Notes under the pieces: model-generated
The model's input: only the letters and a program-made list of their open reading frames with translations
What the model was told of the DNA's origin: nothing
Database searches by the model: none
Origin: Termitomyces sp. T153
Taxonomy: Eukaryota; Basidiomycota; Agaricomycetes; Agaricales; Lyophyllaceae
DNA: 64,000 nucleotides
Reading direction: 5' to 3'
Assembly: GCA_018296165.2 (NCBI GenBank)
Contig: JACKQL020000138.1
Coordinates: 1-64,000, forward strand
In this document: one piece after another, positions 33,741 to 46,067 of the stretch
How positions within the stretch are numbered: the stretch's first letter is position 1
Layout of the letters: each line of letters begins with the position of its first letter
Translations under genes and position numbers: made by a program

Positions 33741-34248
33741 GCAACTACTTATTGGATATATAAACGAGACATACATGACGCAAAGACTGAGATTTAAAAT
33801 GCGTCAAAGTTCCCAGAACTAGTAGAAGTAGTACTAAGGGATGTGATGGTAACGAGAAAGAGTCCTTGGAACATTCATTCATGTGACGGTCTTATCAGGA
33901 TCATGTGCCAAGGTCGCGGACCGACGCGTATAGGACGAGTCTGAGATTGATCATGGATCATAGTAGAAAAACCTTTCAACAAGCTTCAAAAGGGTCGCCA
34001 GTTCAAAAAATATCCTATATCTCGAATCTACACTGAATCATACAACGTCAAAAGACACTGCCTTATTATAAGGTTCGGCCTGGGAAACTGAGATTATAAT
34101 TAAACCCCTGCAACATGCTTTAAAACTGACAGATCATCGATTAACGCTTGAACACTCCTCATCCCACACTCCCCACAATGACTTTGCGTCGCCATCCCCT
34201 GAATACAATCTCTCTTGATGTTCTTATTTATCCCGCAGATGGCCACGT

Positions 34249-35192
34249 ATGGAGTTCAACCAAGCAGGTGCAAAGCATCCTTTTGGGCTCTACACCACTG
34301 CTGTCGATCTCCGATCGACCTACAGAAAGTCTCTGGAACAAGGAATAAGACACCAGTTGCTTACAGTCAAGAACCAGCTTGACAAAGAGCTCGAGGGCAA
34401 CTACTGTATTTACTTCAACATTGATCGGAAACTGCCGCTCAACCTTGCCATGGCGCGTATTGCTGGGATAAATCCAAAACACCCTGGAACGAGGCCGACA
34501 TGGAGAGGAGATGTGGTTGTTGTGAAGGAAAAGGAATGGCCGGAGCCGGTCATATGGACTGAGGTGGGGGCAAATCACATGGACTGGATTAATGTCCGTA
34601 AAGGCGCGAAGGAGTTAATTGATCGGTTCATTCCGAGGTGGTATAAATCTGAAGATTGGGAAAGGCTTGTTGACTTTGAGAGGGATTCCGAGAGATTGTT
34701 AAGGAATAGTGAGTGGTGTTTTAAATACCTTCAAGCTCAAGTTGAGATTGAGAAATGTATGGACACTTGATATAGTGTCTGACCCCCGGGTCAGCTTGAT
34801 CGAAGCAACACTTGGAAGTAGACCAACCCCAGAGTTTTTTGGTGAGTAGGACAATTTCATATAGATACTGTTGTAGCATTGATCCAGACAATCTTAGAAC
34901 GAAAGAAGCAGTTTATTGATAAACTTGTGGAACGTAGTAGGTCTTCTATGCCAAGAGGAGGGCTCGGGTACTGATATGATCTGACTTGCGATTAGGGGAT
35001 AAACAGGTCGCTCTTGAAGCCTCTTGGAAATGCATGACTTGTGGATCAAATGGTGAAGTCGATCTGCGAGACTGTTCTGTATGTCAGAAAGTCAAGTATT
35101 GCTCAATGGAGTGCCAGAAGGTTGATTGGAAGCGCCACAAGAATGAGTGTAAGAAGGAAACGGGCGATTATGGAACGGCGCATCCATTTTGA
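34249..35192 (+). pseudogene. MYND zinc-finger protein gene, damaged
   Basis: The first coding part (34249-34770) encodes MEFNQAGAKHPFGLY through GANHMDWINVRKGAKELIDR and ends LQAQVEIEKCMDT-stop. The decayed copy at 57840-58567 reads through this stop, so the exon originally continued to about 34841, where a GTGAGT donor follows. The acceptor TTAG at about 34995 leads into an exon (to 35192) with a MYND-type finger: CMTCGSNGEVDLRDCSVCQK and YCSMECQKVDWKRHKNEC, that is C-x2-C, C-x2-C, C-x3-C, H-x3-C. MYND fingers mediate protein contacts. Whether the gene still makes a shortened product is unclear. Confidence 0.65.
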
Positions 35193-35860
35193 GCACCTAT
35201 TATAATATTAATATTAATATTTACTGTAGTATCATATGTAGTAGTGTCAGTTACCTGATCAATGTATCTACAAATATGTAAGACAGACTTGCCTTACTTT
35301 CGTGCATACATGTAGCCAACTCCAATTGACTGGTTTTGGCTTGCATGCCATGCACTGTGAGTTCAAGTCCTGTAATGGCAATGTTACATTTTTCAAAGTC
35401 AAACAAACTTTGACTCATGCTACAGAGGAAACCATACCAAACTTCCACAAGAAGTCCATTCCATCAAACATTGGAAATTTAATGTTTGAACCTTTGCTGA
35501 TGGGGTACCATTATGCCCATGAAAGATGGAGCCTGTAAGGGGACTGGTCTCTGGGCCGTTCCACCCTAGCCTAGCTTAGTTTGTGAGGACCGGCACTCTA
35601 TCTAGCTAACACTAACACTGCCTGACCCCTTCTTACTCCCCTCCCATCTTGGCTCCCCAGCCTCATGGGTACATTGTACTTGGCACATAGTGTATTGTTG
35701 TCAATCATTGATCCTTTTACTATTAGGCCCAATTAGTCAGTATGTCATAGCCATTGGCCTCTGCTTTGTCATTAGGTTGTAGTCAGCAGCCTCTGACATA
35801 GTCATAGGTACTTAGTCATCTGAGTAGCCTTGTAGTATATAAGGCAGACCTGGGGATTGT
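35193..35860. other. Unassigned, CpG-poor
   Basis: There is an AT-rich tail after the MYND gene and repeat-like DNA. A TATATAAGGCAGACC string near 35837 precedes TGTCAGGTTCCGCTGACCCC. That string is the mirror of sequence at 38440-38475 and of GTCTGACCCCCGGGTCAGC near 34777, and is probably an LTR boundary of another family. Confidence 0.4.
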
Positions 35861-36407
35861 CAGGTTCCGCTGACCCCGGGGCTCAGCTGCACTGGGCGAG
35901 TCCTTACTAGGCAGGCATGATCCCCTTGCACTGGCAACCGAACACTTGAAAGTGTTCTAGGCACTGATGGCTTGTGCGGATAGTTGGTGGGATGTGATCC
36001 GGGCAGGTCTGGGGAGGTCCAGAGAAGTCAGATTGCGAGGAAACAGGATGGGCTTGGCGGGGTTCAGGCAGAAGACCATATGGGAGATTCACGGACATGA
36101 AGGAGTAGGCAGCTACGTGATCAATGGGAGCGGAGCCAGGGTTTGATGGAAGATCAATTGGAGTCGATGGAGTCTGGGACTGAGTGAAGAGCAAGGTTCC
36201 GACCTGATGAAAGAGTGGTGGGATTTGTAATCGTAATTGCGGAGTTCGTGAGGTCGTTAAGTTTGAGGGAGACTTGGGCACAACGGTCCGATGGAGTCAC
36301 CGAGACATCGTCGGATGAAATGAGATGGAGTCGATATGGAACAAGAGTAGATTTGAGTGGAGATACGAAACGATGACGAGAATGACAACGAAATGGAGAC
36401 AAGACAA

Positions 36408-36490
36408 GACCGGGAGACTGAAATAAGACCGGGAGACTGAGATTAAGACTGGGAGACTGAGAAAAGACCAGGAGACTGAGAGTAAGGAAA
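36408..36490 (+). repeat. GGGAGACTGA minisatellite, about four units of ~20 bp
   Basis: Units of the form AAGAC-C/T-GGGAGACTGAGA occur in tandem, followed by an ACAAAACACAAAACGCG run to about 36520. They lie in an otherwise unassigned stretch 35870-36650, possibly LTR interior. Confidence 0.7.
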
Positions 36491-36649
36491 ACAAAACACA
36501 AAACACAAAACGCGAAACACAAGAAGGAAACAATCAGACCATAGGTAACATTAAGCAATATCAAGACTAGAGTACGAAGAGCTACTCGACATCTTATATA
36601 CTGACTACTGGAGAACTTCAGAGTACATCAGCTGCGGCAGCGGGGCTTG

Positions 36650-37064
36650 GCAGAGCTCAACGGAGTGGGTGGGTGTCGGTTGTGATTGAGGGTTGGGCTG
36701 CACTGATACATTGATGGGATCATTTGGGAATGCGGGTCGTCCCGAGGTTGTCGTGATACTCCAGAATGGGTCGGAGGAACCAGGGTGTTGAGTTGATGAT
36801 GGGTGGCAAAGATTGGGAACAGTGGGAGTGGTTCTTGGGGTTTGGGAGATCCAGGGTAAGTGTCAGCAGCTGTGGGGAAGGCGTCAAAGTTGGCCAGGGG
36901 GCCTTTGGAGTTAGCCAGGGAGGCGTCAGAGTTAGCCGAGGTTGCGTTGGGGCTAACCGAAATAGGCGTGGGGCAAGGGCGGAAGTTTGGTGGAGTGTCA
37001 GGGGTTTTGGGGAATCAGGAGGTTGCTGGATGAAGTGCAGGGATCTGGGGGATGGGTCATGACA
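36650..37064 (-). repeat. Proline-rich gag-like repeat P, copy 1
   Basis: The minus strand is open over 36720-37082 and Pro/Leu/Thr-rich (for example TPPWLTPKAPWPTLTP), ending in a shared GGGTCATGACA (plus). Related copies are 40140-40500 and 57190-57337. It probably derives from the 5' internal part of an LTR element, but no domain is identifiable. Confidence 0.5.
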
Positions 37065-37257
37065 GGGATAGACTAGCATCACTTCCAGGTTTATTCACTA
37101 GCATAACTGTGAGCTCAGCCAGTGCTGCCCCTTGCCTTGCTCTGCCCTCCAACTCTGCCTCTCATGTTAGTTGCCCACTAGCCTGCCCACTGGTCTCCAG
37201 GCTACCTTGCTTGCCACTCACTTCTTGACCATTTGGTTGGGACCATGGGTGGTGGGC

Positions 37258-37699
37258 TTTGTCAGGGAATGTCCCACTTGGTTCCCCTTCTCCTTCTCCA
37301 GTTCTTGTCAGATTTCCCCTGCTATAGTTTTCCTTCATTCTCCTTCCTTTTCCCTATCTATTGGTCCTAGTTTCAGCCCTCAAGCTGCACTGGTTCTCTG
37401 TCAATAATTCAGACAAGTGTGGCCCCTTTGACACTGCCACCAGCTTATGTAACTGCTGACCAATTGCTGACACATCACTTTGTCTTTTTTCTCTGTTATA
37501 CTGTACAGTTGTTTCTCATGCTTATGAAGCCTCTGAAGCATCACACCTGGCCTAGGGAATCTCCAGACTTGTTCTCTTTGGATTTCCCTTTGCAAGGTGA
37601 GTAGTTATATCAGTAGACACTGTACAGTACTGAGTAGACTTTGGATTTCCCTTTGCCAGTTGTATGATTGAGCCACAGCCTCCAGAGGTTGCCCTTACA
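37258..37699 (+). repeat. LTR of family L, plus orientation
   Basis: It begins near TTTGTCAGGGAATGTCCC and ends GTTGCCCTTACA at 37699. The inner part 37290-37556 is the reverse complement of 23812-24076. Confidence 0.65.
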
Positions 37700-38917
37700 G
37701 GCTAGCCAATGTCCCCTCACAGAGCCTGGACCATTGGCTGAGCATTCCACTAACATCCCCTGACTCCCTCCCCTGAATGCCTTGCCAAATCATCTGACTC
37801 CACCATCACATCTGACCATGCTCCCCAACCCTGCAATCAACTGCCATCAATCCATCAAGTTCTGCATCAATGACCTTCCTCATTTGGGCAGAAGTGCCCC
37901 ATGAACCCCTTCCCTTGGACTTGCCCTGCACCTGTCTGAGATCCTCCAGTAACAACACCACCTTGTCTTGGGACTATCACCCTGCTCCCAGTCTTAGAAC
38001 TCTGCTAAGTCTCAGCACCATGCTCCATAATCACACCCAACCTCAGAACTGCTCTAAGAACCCTGGGAGCCCTACTATAAGTACTGTACCACTGTAGCCA
38101 GTACCTTAATCTTGATATGTCCTACACCCTACATACATTTCCTGACCTTCAGTTTCCCAGCACTATCTGTTTCCTGGTATATTCTGTTTCCTAGCATTTA
38201 TCCAATTTCACTTTGTTAGCTCTACTACTCCAAATACAATCCAACCATTAACCCCACTCTCTAAGAGAACTCTGGCTTAACTCTTGAGTCCTCCAACCTT
38301 CACTAGTCTCTGAACTTAGCATCCTTGCCCTCTCCAGGCTCCTAGATTGTCTGTTTGACTACTATTAAGTTCCGATGCTCCATACATAAGTCCTTTTAGT
38401 CATTGCAGTCCTCTGACTAGCAGGTTGCTTGTTCTACAGTGAGAGAGCCCCCTGGGTCAGCTGGACCTGACATAATATCAAGACACATCCCATTCATTTG
38501 AATACTCAATGTCTAGCTATGCCTACCCACGAAACTACTGGCTGACCACTGTGATACTAGTCAATCTGTATGGCTGCCCCATCCCTCCAAATTACAACTA
38601 CTCTGCCCCCATGACCCTTAACCTTCAACCCCCTCCTATGCACCTGGACAACTGCATGAATGCCACTCAAAGCAACTACTGGCCAATGGACCAACATAAA
38701 CATGAGTTTTTGCTAGGACTGTCCATCAGTTAGGGGCCCACACCTGGCTGCTGCTCAATCACAATGGTTCCTCCAAATGTACAAGGCCCCAACCAGTGGA
38801 CCTATGCACTTCTTGGGCTGCCCTGTTGTATGTGAGGACTGGCCCATTTGCAGTGGCTCTGGTGTATGGCAGGATGTGGCAGGATGAGGAGGGAATGACC
38901 CCAAATACAGAGCAGAG
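37700..38917 (+). other. Decayed retroelement interior, unassigned
   Basis: Open strings on the plus strand (37870-38097, 38509-38733) have no domain I recognise. The TCAGCTGGACCTGACA boundary near 38455-38475 mirrors 35857. Confidence 0.4.
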
Positions 38918-39667
38918 CCTAAGTGATTCACTCCCTGGGAACCACTGAGCCTTTGCCTATTAATTGCCTGTCTATTTGCTACTCTACTTGGGCTATTTAT
39001 ACCTCTTTCTACAGTGCACAGACCACCCCCTACATGTGACTTTTGGTTCCATACTTTCCAGCCCCTTATTCATAACTGTTATTCTAATTCCCCCTTTTGG
39101 CATGCCTGTTTCAGTGCCACAGGCCAGTTCCTGGTTCCATCATTCCTCCTTTGCATTTTTAGCTTCCATTTGCCCCATTTATCTCTCCCTCCTTTGTATT
39201 TCTTCCATCCATATTCTTCTCCATTCAGTTTCTTCCCTTCTTCTTCCTTTATTTATTTCATATTCTTCCCCATTTAGGTTCTTTCCCATTCAGGTTCTTC
39301 CATTCATCTTCCTTTCCCTTCCCTTCATTCCATTCTTTCTCATTCATTCCCCCTTTACCTCCTTTCAGTCAACATTCCAATCTGGTTATTCTTAGATCAG
39401 ATCTAGATCTTGCCAGAATTGATGCCACTCAGGTGCTTTTGCCAGTCCCATGCTTCCCCTCCCATTACAGTGATTGGACTATTATTGAGTGTATAGTCTA
39501 GTATAGTCCTTGTCCTATCCTGTTCTGTATTTTTTCTGGTGTATTTAAAGGGATAATGTTGCTGGGACTTGTTTTTCCAAGAGGCTTACAGTTTTCAGCC
39601 TTAATAAATGTTTGTTTTGACTTCTGATGTTTATTATGTTCCCAATGGTGTGACAACATTGTATCAC
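38918..39667. repeat. Dispersed repeat R copy 2
   Basis: It matches 18846-19595 from AGCCTAAGTGATT to GACAACATTGTATCAC, including the pyrimidine-rich CATTC/CTTCC stretch. It is immediately followed by the 3' end of a family L element. Confidence 0.8.
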
Positions 39668-39757
39668 CATGCACCATATGAGGTATCTACTCTATTTTGC
39701 TGGCAGACTGAGCAATCAGGGACTTCTTCTACCCTGTGCATTAAGACATCATGTGCT

Positions 39758-40139
39758 AGAGGGGGGGTGATGTCAGGGGACTTCCATTTCCAACCTCCAT
39801 GACCTACTTCAGTGCCTCCATAGCTTGTTCAAGATCTCCAGGGCTTATTCCAGAACCCTGGAGATCTCTGGAGAACCATGGATTTCTCCATATCACCTCA
39901 TTAATCATTGCCCTAGGGTTAGGACTAGCTCTGGCCTTCTGTACAGTAGTTCCCATGCCTCCACTGCCCACTGATGCACCACACTGAGCAGCAGGTATCT
40001 TTAGACTTGTTCTCTTTGGGTTCTCCTCTGCTAGGTGATTAGTCACTGATTGTATTGTCTTCTACTCTGCTAATATACTTTGTATTCCCCTCTGCTAGCC
40101 ATGTGACTCCAATCCACTGCCCCAGAGGTTGCCCTTACA
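39758..40139 (+). repeat. LTR of family L with preceding polypurine tract
   Basis: A purine tract AGAGGGGGGG (39758-39767) is followed by the LTR start TGATGTCAGGGGAC (39768). The end GTTGCCCTTACA is at 40139. It is the mirror of 23721-24107. Confidence 0.65.
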
Positions 40140-40588
40140 GAGGGTGGGCTGCAGTAATATTCTGATGGGAACATGGTCTGTCCCATAGTCATCAGGAAAC
40201 TCCAGAGTGGTTGTGTGGGTTGTGGGAGTGGTTGAGTGATGTGTGTATGTGTTAGGAGAAGCATTAGAGAGGCTTGGGGGCCTGGTGGGCAAGAGGGAGA
40301 GCTAAGGAGGGCCACAGGAGATGTGCTGGAGTTTGCCAGGAGGTTATTGGAGTTTGCCAAGAAAGTGTCAGAGTTAGCCAGGATGGGCACTGTGCATTTA
40401 CAGAGGCTGGGGTGAGTTGGGGAAAATGTTGGAGGAGGCTCTGGGGAGGTGGGGTGTCCTGGGGGAAGGTCCAGAGGTGCAGGAGTGGGTTGTGACAGTT
40501 GGTTATAATTAGGTGGGGAGTTCAATGTTATGCAAGGTTGGTGGTTGCACAAACATGTGCATACATTGTGACTGTTAGTCAATGCATG
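40140..40588 (-). repeat. Proline-rich gag-like repeat P, copy 2
   Basis: Minus-strand open sequence 40070-40582 is Pro/Ser-rich (TPAPLDLPPGHPTSPEPPPT) and similar in layout to 36650-37064. Confidence 0.5.
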
Positions 40589-40593
40589 CCATC

Positions 40594-40816
40594 AGCCTCA
40601 CTCAAACCAACAGACAAGACAATGGTTTCTTTGTTGTTTGTAAATTAGTTCACATCGTGAAATATAATATAGGTCTTTCCTCACCTTTGTTGTTTGTAAA
40701 TTAGTTGAGAGAACAACAAGGGTGAGTTTCCAAATTGGTCTGGTATGTGTCACATGACCCCACTTATCTCAACTTTACTTCTTGTTTCGTCGTGAGGATG
40801 CCCCAGCATCCTTACA
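40594..40816 (-). repeat. 3' LTR of Gypsy 2 (223 bp)
   Basis: On the minus strand it starts TGTAAGGATGCTGGGG. It includes two copies of TTTGTTGTTTGTAAATTAGTT. It carries TpG/CpA at several sites where the 5' LTR has CpG. Confidence 0.92.
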
Positions 40817-40899
40817 CTCCTCCCCCCTCCAGAAACTTCACGTTCCCTGTCAAACTTCCACCCCGTTCTCAGCCTCCCATGCATCCAGAGCCTCGCAGT

Positions 40900-43420
40900 C
40901 CTCCAGTTCCGCCCTGGGAAGCCACTCGTCACAGTCGGGCCCATATCCAACCCATCGCACCAGGTACTGTTTTCCCCGTCTGCATCATCATGCATCGATG
41001 ATCTTTTCAATCAGGTACTGGTCCTTCGTGCCATCTTCTGTCACCACTGGCCCAGGCCGTGCGTATTCTCTGTCAGGGAAGAGAGCTGGATTGTTGGGTA
41101 TGTGCCGCTTGAGTAAACTCACATGGAACCCGGGGAAGGATCGGTTTGAATTGGGCAGGCGTAAAGTGTATTCTGAACATTCTGGGAAGGTGGCTATCAC
41201 CTCGTATGGACTGTCGTTCCTAGGCATGAACTTGGTGATGCGCTTCTTCCCTTTCCTCTTGTAGTTCCTTTGTCGGTGCTTTGTCGATAGCATAACAAGG
41301 TCACCCTTCTGATATTTGTCTTCTGGCGCCCTGTGTTTGTTTGCGTGGTACACCTGTCGTATCTTTGCCGCGAGTAAGTTGTCCTGCGCCTCTTTTACAT
41401 CCGCCTCCAATTTGGCCACAATCTTGCGTGCCGTAATCATTTCCACCGTGGCTCCTTCAGGCAGTGGTGCTAGCAGAGGAATGATCCGCGGCAACCTCCC
41501 CATCTTCAGTTGGAATGGGGAAAACCCCGTCGAGGTGCTCACGGTGTTCATGATCGCAAAACGGATGCAGGGAAGGGTTCTTTTCCATCCCTTCTGGTTT
41601 CTGTCAACGTGATACCTGATTGCCTGTACCACTGTCTCGTTTGTCCTCTTGCTCCCTCCATCAGTCTCAGGGTGGTAGGATGTGGACATTTTCAGCTTTA
41701 TGCCGGTGAGTTTGTGTAGTTCCTTCCATACTTCTGCAATGAAAAGATGATCTCTGTCAGATATGATCTCATCCATCAGCCTGTTCTCACAATACCATTT
41801 GTCAAATAGGACTGTGGCGACCTGCGCAGCCAAATACAATGAGTGTGTCAGGGCCAGCCTTATGTCCACTCCCATCAAGTCTGTCATGGACATGACTGTG
41901 TCCATGCCATCTTCCTTGGGCAGGGGCCCCACAAAGTCTATTCCTACAACTGCGAATCTCTTGTCTGGGACTGGGAGGGGGTGTAGTAGACCCGCTGGCT
42001 TCGACGTTCGATCCTTGTTCCTCTGGCAGGGAACGCACAATGGTATGTATGCCTGCTCCAAATCACGCCTCATGTTCGGCCAGTAATATGAGTTCCACAG
42101 TGCGTGGTAACTCTTTTCAAATCTAAAATGACCCAGGTTGTCATGGGCCAGATGGTATAACGTCTCCCGGATGTGGGTGTTGTTTGGGATTAGGAGCCAT
42201 TGTCCAACATATATGAGGCCATTCTTTTCATGTGCCCCCTCTATGCTTCCCATCTCAATGTCCCTGAGCACCTGCTTGGCCAAGGTATCTCCTTCATATC
42301 CGGTGACAATCTCCTTCAAGTACTTTACATCTGTTGTGATACGTAGTGCACCTCCTGCGATCTTGATCTTTGGCGGTGAGCGGGTGTACGCAAGTGCGCA
42401 TGCTGCAAACACTGCATTGGGGCTCTCCTCTGGCATATGTGACAGCGCATCAGCCGCGGTGTTGTCCTCCCCTTGTATGTACACAATCTTGTAGTCAAAA
42501 TCGGCCAAGAACATTGACCACCTTGCCTGCCATTGAGACATTTCCTTCTGTGACTGGAAATACTCCAGTGTCCGATGGTCAGTGTAGACTTTGAAGTGTA
42601 TGCCTAGGAGACTGGACCTCCACCTTTTGAGGGCTTTCACAATTGCCAGGAGTTCTCGCTCGTGGACTGGGTAATTTTCCTCTGCTGAGTTTAGTTGGTA
42701 TGAGTCATACACCACTGGTCTCGCAGATTCCCAGGTATCTCCAAAGCTGAGGACTGCTCCTGTTCTCCGATCACTGGCGTCGGTGGTCACAAAGATCTTC
42801 TTGGTGGGATCCTCATAGTCAATGATGGTGAGGCATTTGGCGCTGGTAACTATTCATTTAATCTCATCAAAAGCCCTCTGGTGCTTGTCTGTCCACTCAG
42901 GGAACAATCGGTTGCACTCTTTCGTGGTCAATGGTGTGAGAATGCTTGTGTATTCTGCCAGTGCAGGTAGGAAAGCTGCCAAGTATCTCGTGAGGCCCAG
43001 AAAACCGCGTACATTTGTAGCAGTCTTTGGCCTCGGCCACCACTGGATATTGTCTATCTTGCGCGGATTGGCTGTGATGCCCTCTGCAGATATTGTATGC
43101 CCAAGGAAGGCAATCTCCGTGGCGAAAAGAACAGATTTATCCAAGTTGCAGTATAGACCAGCTTTTTGCAGGGCTTCAAGTACTCTTCTGATGTTCTCTT
43201 TGTGTTCCTCCACAGACTCCGACCATATGACTACATTGTCCATGTATACGTAGCATATCTTCTCTATCAGCTCCCACAATGCATCTGTGGCCTGCCTTTG
43301 GTGCGTCGATGGCACGTTGCACCCACCCATGGGCATGACTGTCCATTCATACAGTCCCCAGGGTGTGCAGACTGCTGTGAGATATATATCATCGGGATGG
43401 ACTCATGTTTGAAAGAATGA
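40900..43420 (-). pseudogene. Gypsy 2 RT-RNase H-integrase-chromodomain
   Basis: RT at 43336-42854 has MPMGGCNVPSTHQR and VYMDNVVIWS, where the second Asp of the YxDD box is Asn. A TGA at about 42857 precedes RNase H (TTDASDRRTGAVLSFG, 42790). The open frame 42790-40988 continues through the H-x3-H/C-x2-C integrase finger (LGHFRFEKSYHALW; CVPCQRNKD), core VVGIDFVGPLPKEDG, EIISDRDHLF and YHPETDGGSKRTNE, then GPY-like PYEVIATFPE. After two consecutive TGA codons (about 40990) a chromodomain-like run follows: QYLVRWVGYGPDCDEWLPR. Chromodomains steer integration to particular chromatin. It is inactive. Confidence 0.92.
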
Positions 43421-45711
43421 GTTTGTCATGTCCAGTTTTCCAAAAATCTTACCCTTTCCACAGGCGGCAAGGATGTCCTCTACCAGTGGCAGGGGATAAT
43501 TGTCCCGGATGGTGTTTTTGTTCAGTTCTCAATAGTCATTCACCCATTGTGGGGGTATTGTTGGATCTGGGACTCCGTTGCGATATTTTGGGATGCAGAA
43601 AGATGGTGATGCAAATTCAGAAGAAGAGGGTTGTAATCTGCTGGCAGCGAGGTGCTCATCCAACAGTTTCTTCCAGGCTTCGTGGTATTTCTTGGGTGCT
43701 GCGTAGCCCCGTGCATTGACCACCTTGTGAGGGTCTTTGAGCCAAATTCGGTGGTGTATATTGTTGGGCACGGCCTGTATGTCTGGCAACCTGGCTGGAA
43801 ATCGGTCTGCATATTGCTCTTTCAGTTCCGCATCTTTCTTCTGAAGCTTTTCTTGAAAAGCCAGACCTTTGATGCGCTCCAGCACCATTGCGAGTATAGT
43901 CTTGGGGTCGGGTGCTTCCCTTCCCTCTAATTCGGGTGTGGACCCCTGCTCTGTAGTGTTCTCTGAGCTGGGGTTAGAGGCCTTGCCTTCGTGTGATTTT
44001 CTCTTCTTCTTTGGCGGTTTTGTGTTCTGTATTGGCTCTGACCTTGGTGGTGGTGGAGCCATGATGTTGAATCCTGTTCTCTTGTCGATTGCAGTTCGGG
44101 CATGTACATCAAGCACAATTTGCTTGCTGGACAGAAATGGGATTCCCAGGAGTAGAGGTACAGGTAAGCTAACATTCATTTTTGCCCTACTGACTCCTGA
44201 TGACCACGCTCCCTTCCCTGCCAACAGCTCCAGCTTAACATACTCCTTACAGTGTAGCGGCGATTCCGATAGGGACATCAAGTTGTCCTCCTCCTTGGGC
44301 AGAGGAAAATGACAGAGCCCCAGGCGGGTGACCAGCACATCAGAAATCACTGTGGAAGGACATCCGTTATCAAGCAAGGCCTTGACAAAAATAGGGAAGG
44401 AGGGGATGGATGGGCTGGAGAGCTCAACCATGGCCTTCATGTGTTGGCCAGTGAGAGGGGGGTCAGAAGGAGGGACATACAAGTCACTGTCTGTGTCATC
44501 GTCACGGATTTCCTCCGCATATGCATATCCTGTGACTGTTTTGTTTTTGGCGGCAAGTGCCATCTTGAGGGTGAGCGTCTTGTAATTCTTGGGGTCTGGC
44601 CAAGTGTTGTTGATCTTCATTGGGCATTTGTTCAGGTCCTTGGCGTGGCCGCAGTAAAACACCTGGCATCGAGTACAGCCCTTGTGCTCCTTGAGGATCC
44701 TTTTTTCGTCTTCTGTGAGCCGCAGGAGTCGCAAGATGTTTGCATTCACACTTGATCCCATCAAACTTGGGGATTGGGTGCATGTGGGAGGATCTGAGAG
44801 GCGTTCCGCAAGTGGCTTGCGCTTCTGTCGTTCTGCTGCACAGGTGGCATTGTTGGCATCAATGAGGCATTGGGTGCGTGCATTTTCCTCGCGCAGATCC
44901 TCATCAAGCTCTGTGACTTCGTGAATCCAGTCTGGGAAGGTGGTGGCTATAAGGTTGGTGTTGTTGAGCTTGGCACACAGGTCCGGGTTCATGTTTGCCT
45001 CGAGTTGTGCCTGGACAGATGCATCTGATAGACAGCACATCAATTTGGTGTTTGCGAGGAGCGCGTTGAGGTTCTTGAGTCTATTTGCCAATCTGCAAAA
45101 GGCTTGTTCCCCTGCTTAAATGACAGGAGCGTGTTGCGGACGCTGTGCTCCCATTTGCATGGTAACACATATTTTGCAAACTCAGTCAGATATTTGTCTA
45201 GCGAGAGGGCATCAATACGTGTCTGGTTGGCATGATACCATTTCACAAAGCGCGGCTCCAGCATCCCGTCGGCAACAAACCTCACGATCTCCTCGGGCTT
45301 CTTCTCTGAGTGTTTCAGGTACCGGTGGCATGCGTTGGACCATTCCTGGAATTTCTTGATGTCGAGCCGGCCTGGCGTGAGCATCGGACAGTCCTTGAGT
45401 TTGGAGACTTTTACTTCTGTGAGTGGACGATTGTCGGCGAGTGGCATCAGTGAGTCTGACAGCGGCATTCAGCTATCGCGGCGGCGTTGATGGGTTGTGT
45501 GCGGCGCTGATGGCAATGAGCACAGGAGTTGGTATGGGTGGTTGGGGTACTCCGAGGACTCGTCTGAGTCTGAAGAATCCTTTTCTGAGCTTGAGAGCTT
45601 GGTGAGAGGTGAACGTGGAGGGGTTTGAAAATTTTTGTCTGTGGTTTCAGATGGTGTGCGACTCGTGTGAGCTGTATTCGTGACTACCAAAGGAACCGTG
45701 GCGGTTAGCAT
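43421..45711 (-). pseudogene. Gypsy 2 gag-protease and RT start
   Basis: Gag starts about 45711 (MLTATVPLVVTN). It meets a TGA just before MPLSDS (45468), changes frame near 45080, and runs open from 45091 to 43529. That frame contains a CCHC-like stretch (CTRCQVFYCGH, KC, about 44640-44690), a retropepsin site LLDNGCPSTVISD (about 44360), and the RT start NDY, after which the family ELN is preceded by TGA instead of Arg (43526). A further TGA follows FFQT near 43405. It packages and processes the element; non-functional here. Confidence 0.88.
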
Positions 45712-45844
45712 GGCTCTTCTTTGTGCCTCCTGTTGGGTAAGGAGAGGGGTGGGCGTCGAAGGTTGATTTTGGCGTGTCAGGGTGAAAATTTAATTTCGGA
45801 CCGTTATCGGTGTCAAAAAAAAAGTGAAAGGCTGACGGTTTATC

Positions 45845-46067
45845 AGCCTCACTCGAACCAACAGACAAGACAACGGTTTCTTTGTTGTTTGTAAATTAGT
45901 TCACATCGTGAAATATAATATAGGTCTTTCCTCACCTTTGTTGTTTGTAAATTAGTTGAGAGAACAACAAGGGTGAGTTTCCGAATTGGTCTGGTATGTG
46001 TCACGTGACCCCACTTATCTCAACTTTACTTCTCGTTTTGTCGTGAGGATGCCCCAGCATCCTTACA
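45845..46067 (-). repeat. 5' LTR of Gypsy 2 (223 bp)
   Basis: Same length and ends as 40594-40816, and it retains more CpG (for example TCACGTGACC against TCACATGACC). It is the less decayed LTR. Confidence 0.92.

Noticed and set aside
35300..35375. tRNA-like stretch with TAGCCAACTCC and GTTCAAGTCC (A- and B-box-like)
   Set aside because: The acceptor, anticodon and T stems do not pair, and the best anticodon arm has a six-base loop. At most a tRNA-derived relic.
45040..45100. Programmed frameshift in Gypsy 2 gag
   Set aside because: The shift lies within gag before the zinc-finger and protease regions, where these elements do not normally frameshift; a plain indel is more likely.
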